A stretch of DNA of 32,493 nt from an uncultured Alphaproteobacteria bacterium (GTDB lineage Bacteria; Pseudomonadota; Alphaproteobacteria; HIMB59; GCA-002718135), in contig CABYRE010000013.1 in the NCBI GenBank assembly GCA_902521325.1, positions 1-32,493 on the forward strand, given 5' to 3'. Within the stretch, counting starts at the first letter, position 1, and the number at the start of each line of letters is the position of its first letter. Shown one piece after another: positions 32,058 to 32,493 of the stretch. The translations under genes and the position numbers were made by a program. Below the pieces are notes generated by a model, which searched no databases, was not told the DNA's origin, and worked only from the letters and a program-made list of their open reading frames with translations.

Positions 32058-32381
32058 GCGTAGAGAATAACATCTATAAGCTACAATTATAAAAGTTAAA
32101 ACTATCCAAATAATGCTCCCTTTATAATTTTCTGCAGCTCTCCAAATTCCAATAGAAATAAATATTGTCCAAATAAAAATTACAATTTTTGAGATGAAAG
32201 CAAGATTAGTAAAATCTAAAAATGGTATTTGCGAAACAGAGCTATTTGTATTAAAAAAATAAATTTCAAGATTAAATATAATGAGTAAAACAATACCATT
32301 TAATAGTTCGCCAACTAACCAATAGGATTTCCAGAGTTTTATTTTTCCTTCAAAAAAATTTTTTATTATCTGTTTGCTCAT
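32040..32381 (-). CDS. small three-helix membrane protein, function unknown
   Basis: 113 residues from an ATG at 32381. Hydrophobic segments at about 20-40, 62-80 and 88-110 suggest three transmembrane helices and almost no soluble domain. The opening is amphipathic and basic (KNFFEGKIKLWKSYWLVGEL). The motif GIWRAAENYKGS between the last two helices resembles a G-I-W-R-[SA]-A-x-x-Y-x-G signature I recall from small uncharacterised proteobacterial membrane proteins. I cannot assign a function. It converges on gatB with an 18-base overlap and has its own promoter-like sequence upstream. Confidence 0.75.
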   Translation of the reverse strand: MSKQIIKNFFEGKIKLWKSYWLVGELLNGIVLLIIFNLEIYFFNTNSSVSQIPFLDFTNLAFISKIVIFIWTIFISIGIWRAAENYKGSIIWIVLTFIIVAYRCYSLRLIFFI

Positions 32382-32389
32382 ATAAAAAT

Positions 32390-32417
32390 ATAATATAAAT
32401 TCATTTAATTCTTACAA
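32390..32417 (-). promoter_or_regulatory. candidate promoter for the small membrane protein
   Basis: On the minus strand, TTGTAA (32417-32412), a 16-base spacer and TATTAT (32395-32390). The -10 ends 8 bases before the ATG at 32381, so the mRNA would be leaderless. The surrounding DNA is extremely AT-rich, which raises the chance of a fortuitous match. Confidence 0.3.
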
Positions 32418-32493
32418 TTATGATTACTATATATGATTATTTTATTCTAAAAATAAATTTATTTAAAAATAATAAATTGTTATATAATCAAAA

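Noticed and set aside
1-32493. tRNA, rRNA, CRISPR arrays, insertion sequences, riboswitches and intrinsic terminators
   Set aside because: I read for cloverleaf-like T-arm sequences, regularly spaced repeats, terminal inverted repeats with transposase frames and GC hairpins with T-runs. None was convincing. Long A/T runs are explained by composition.

Overview
The window is a gene-dense, very AT-rich stretch of bacterial chromosome. Proteins almost abut, and no gap between genes exceeds 300 bases. Family content and gene order point to an alphaproteobacterium: ppiD diverging from tpiA-secG-pyrG-kdsA-eno-ftsB-pdhABC-lipA-coq10, a fused ispDF, ntrY-ntrX-trkA, and a lipoyl domain fused to PdhB. 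Low GC, heavy Lys/Asn/Ile use, 1-17 base gene overlaps and missing textbook neighbours suggest a streamlined marine lineage of the SAR11 or HIMB59/AEGEAN-169 kind. That placement is an inference from composition and synteny, not a phylogeny.

Layout. Bases 1-335 (minus) hold the N-terminus of a PpiD-like chaperone. Bases 385-10547 (plus) hold tpiA, secG, pyrG, kdsA, eno, ftsB, pdhA, pdhB, pdhC, lipA and a coq10/ratA START protein: lower glycolysis, pyruvate oxidation, lipoate synthesis, CTP and KDO supply, secretion and division. Bases 10539-12589 (minus) hold pncC/cinA-C, pgpA and ispDF. Bases 12649-22469 (plus) hold ntrY, ntrX, trkA, a D-amino-acid aminotransferase, an inositol-monophosphatase-family phosphatase, a beta-hydroxyacid dehydrogenase, an EamA transporter, msrB and an MFS transporter. 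Bases 22456-28860 (minus) hold a 75-residue phage-domain-like protein, a bleomycin-hydrolase-type peptidase, topA, plsY, pyrB and ruvX. Bases 28878-32057 (plus) hold gatC-gatA-gatB. Bases 32040-32381 (minus) encode a small membrane protein. I see no tRNA, rRNA, CRISPR array, insertion sequence or prophage.

Most notable. (1) PyrB has about 73 extra N-terminal residues that resemble the arm-type DNA-binding module of tyrosine recombinases, ahead of a complete aspartate transcarbamoylase. (2) NtrX keeps its receiver and Fis-type HTH domains, but its AAA+ core has lost the GAFTGA loop and the acidic Walker B residues. (3) A standalone 75-residue protein resembles the ORF6C domain of phage antirepressors. 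(4) Candidate promoters lie 8-13 bases upstream of several start codons, suggesting leaderless or nearly leaderless mRNAs. (5) Seven gene junctions share an 8-base NTGNNTAA overlap, and 25 of 33 stops are TAA.
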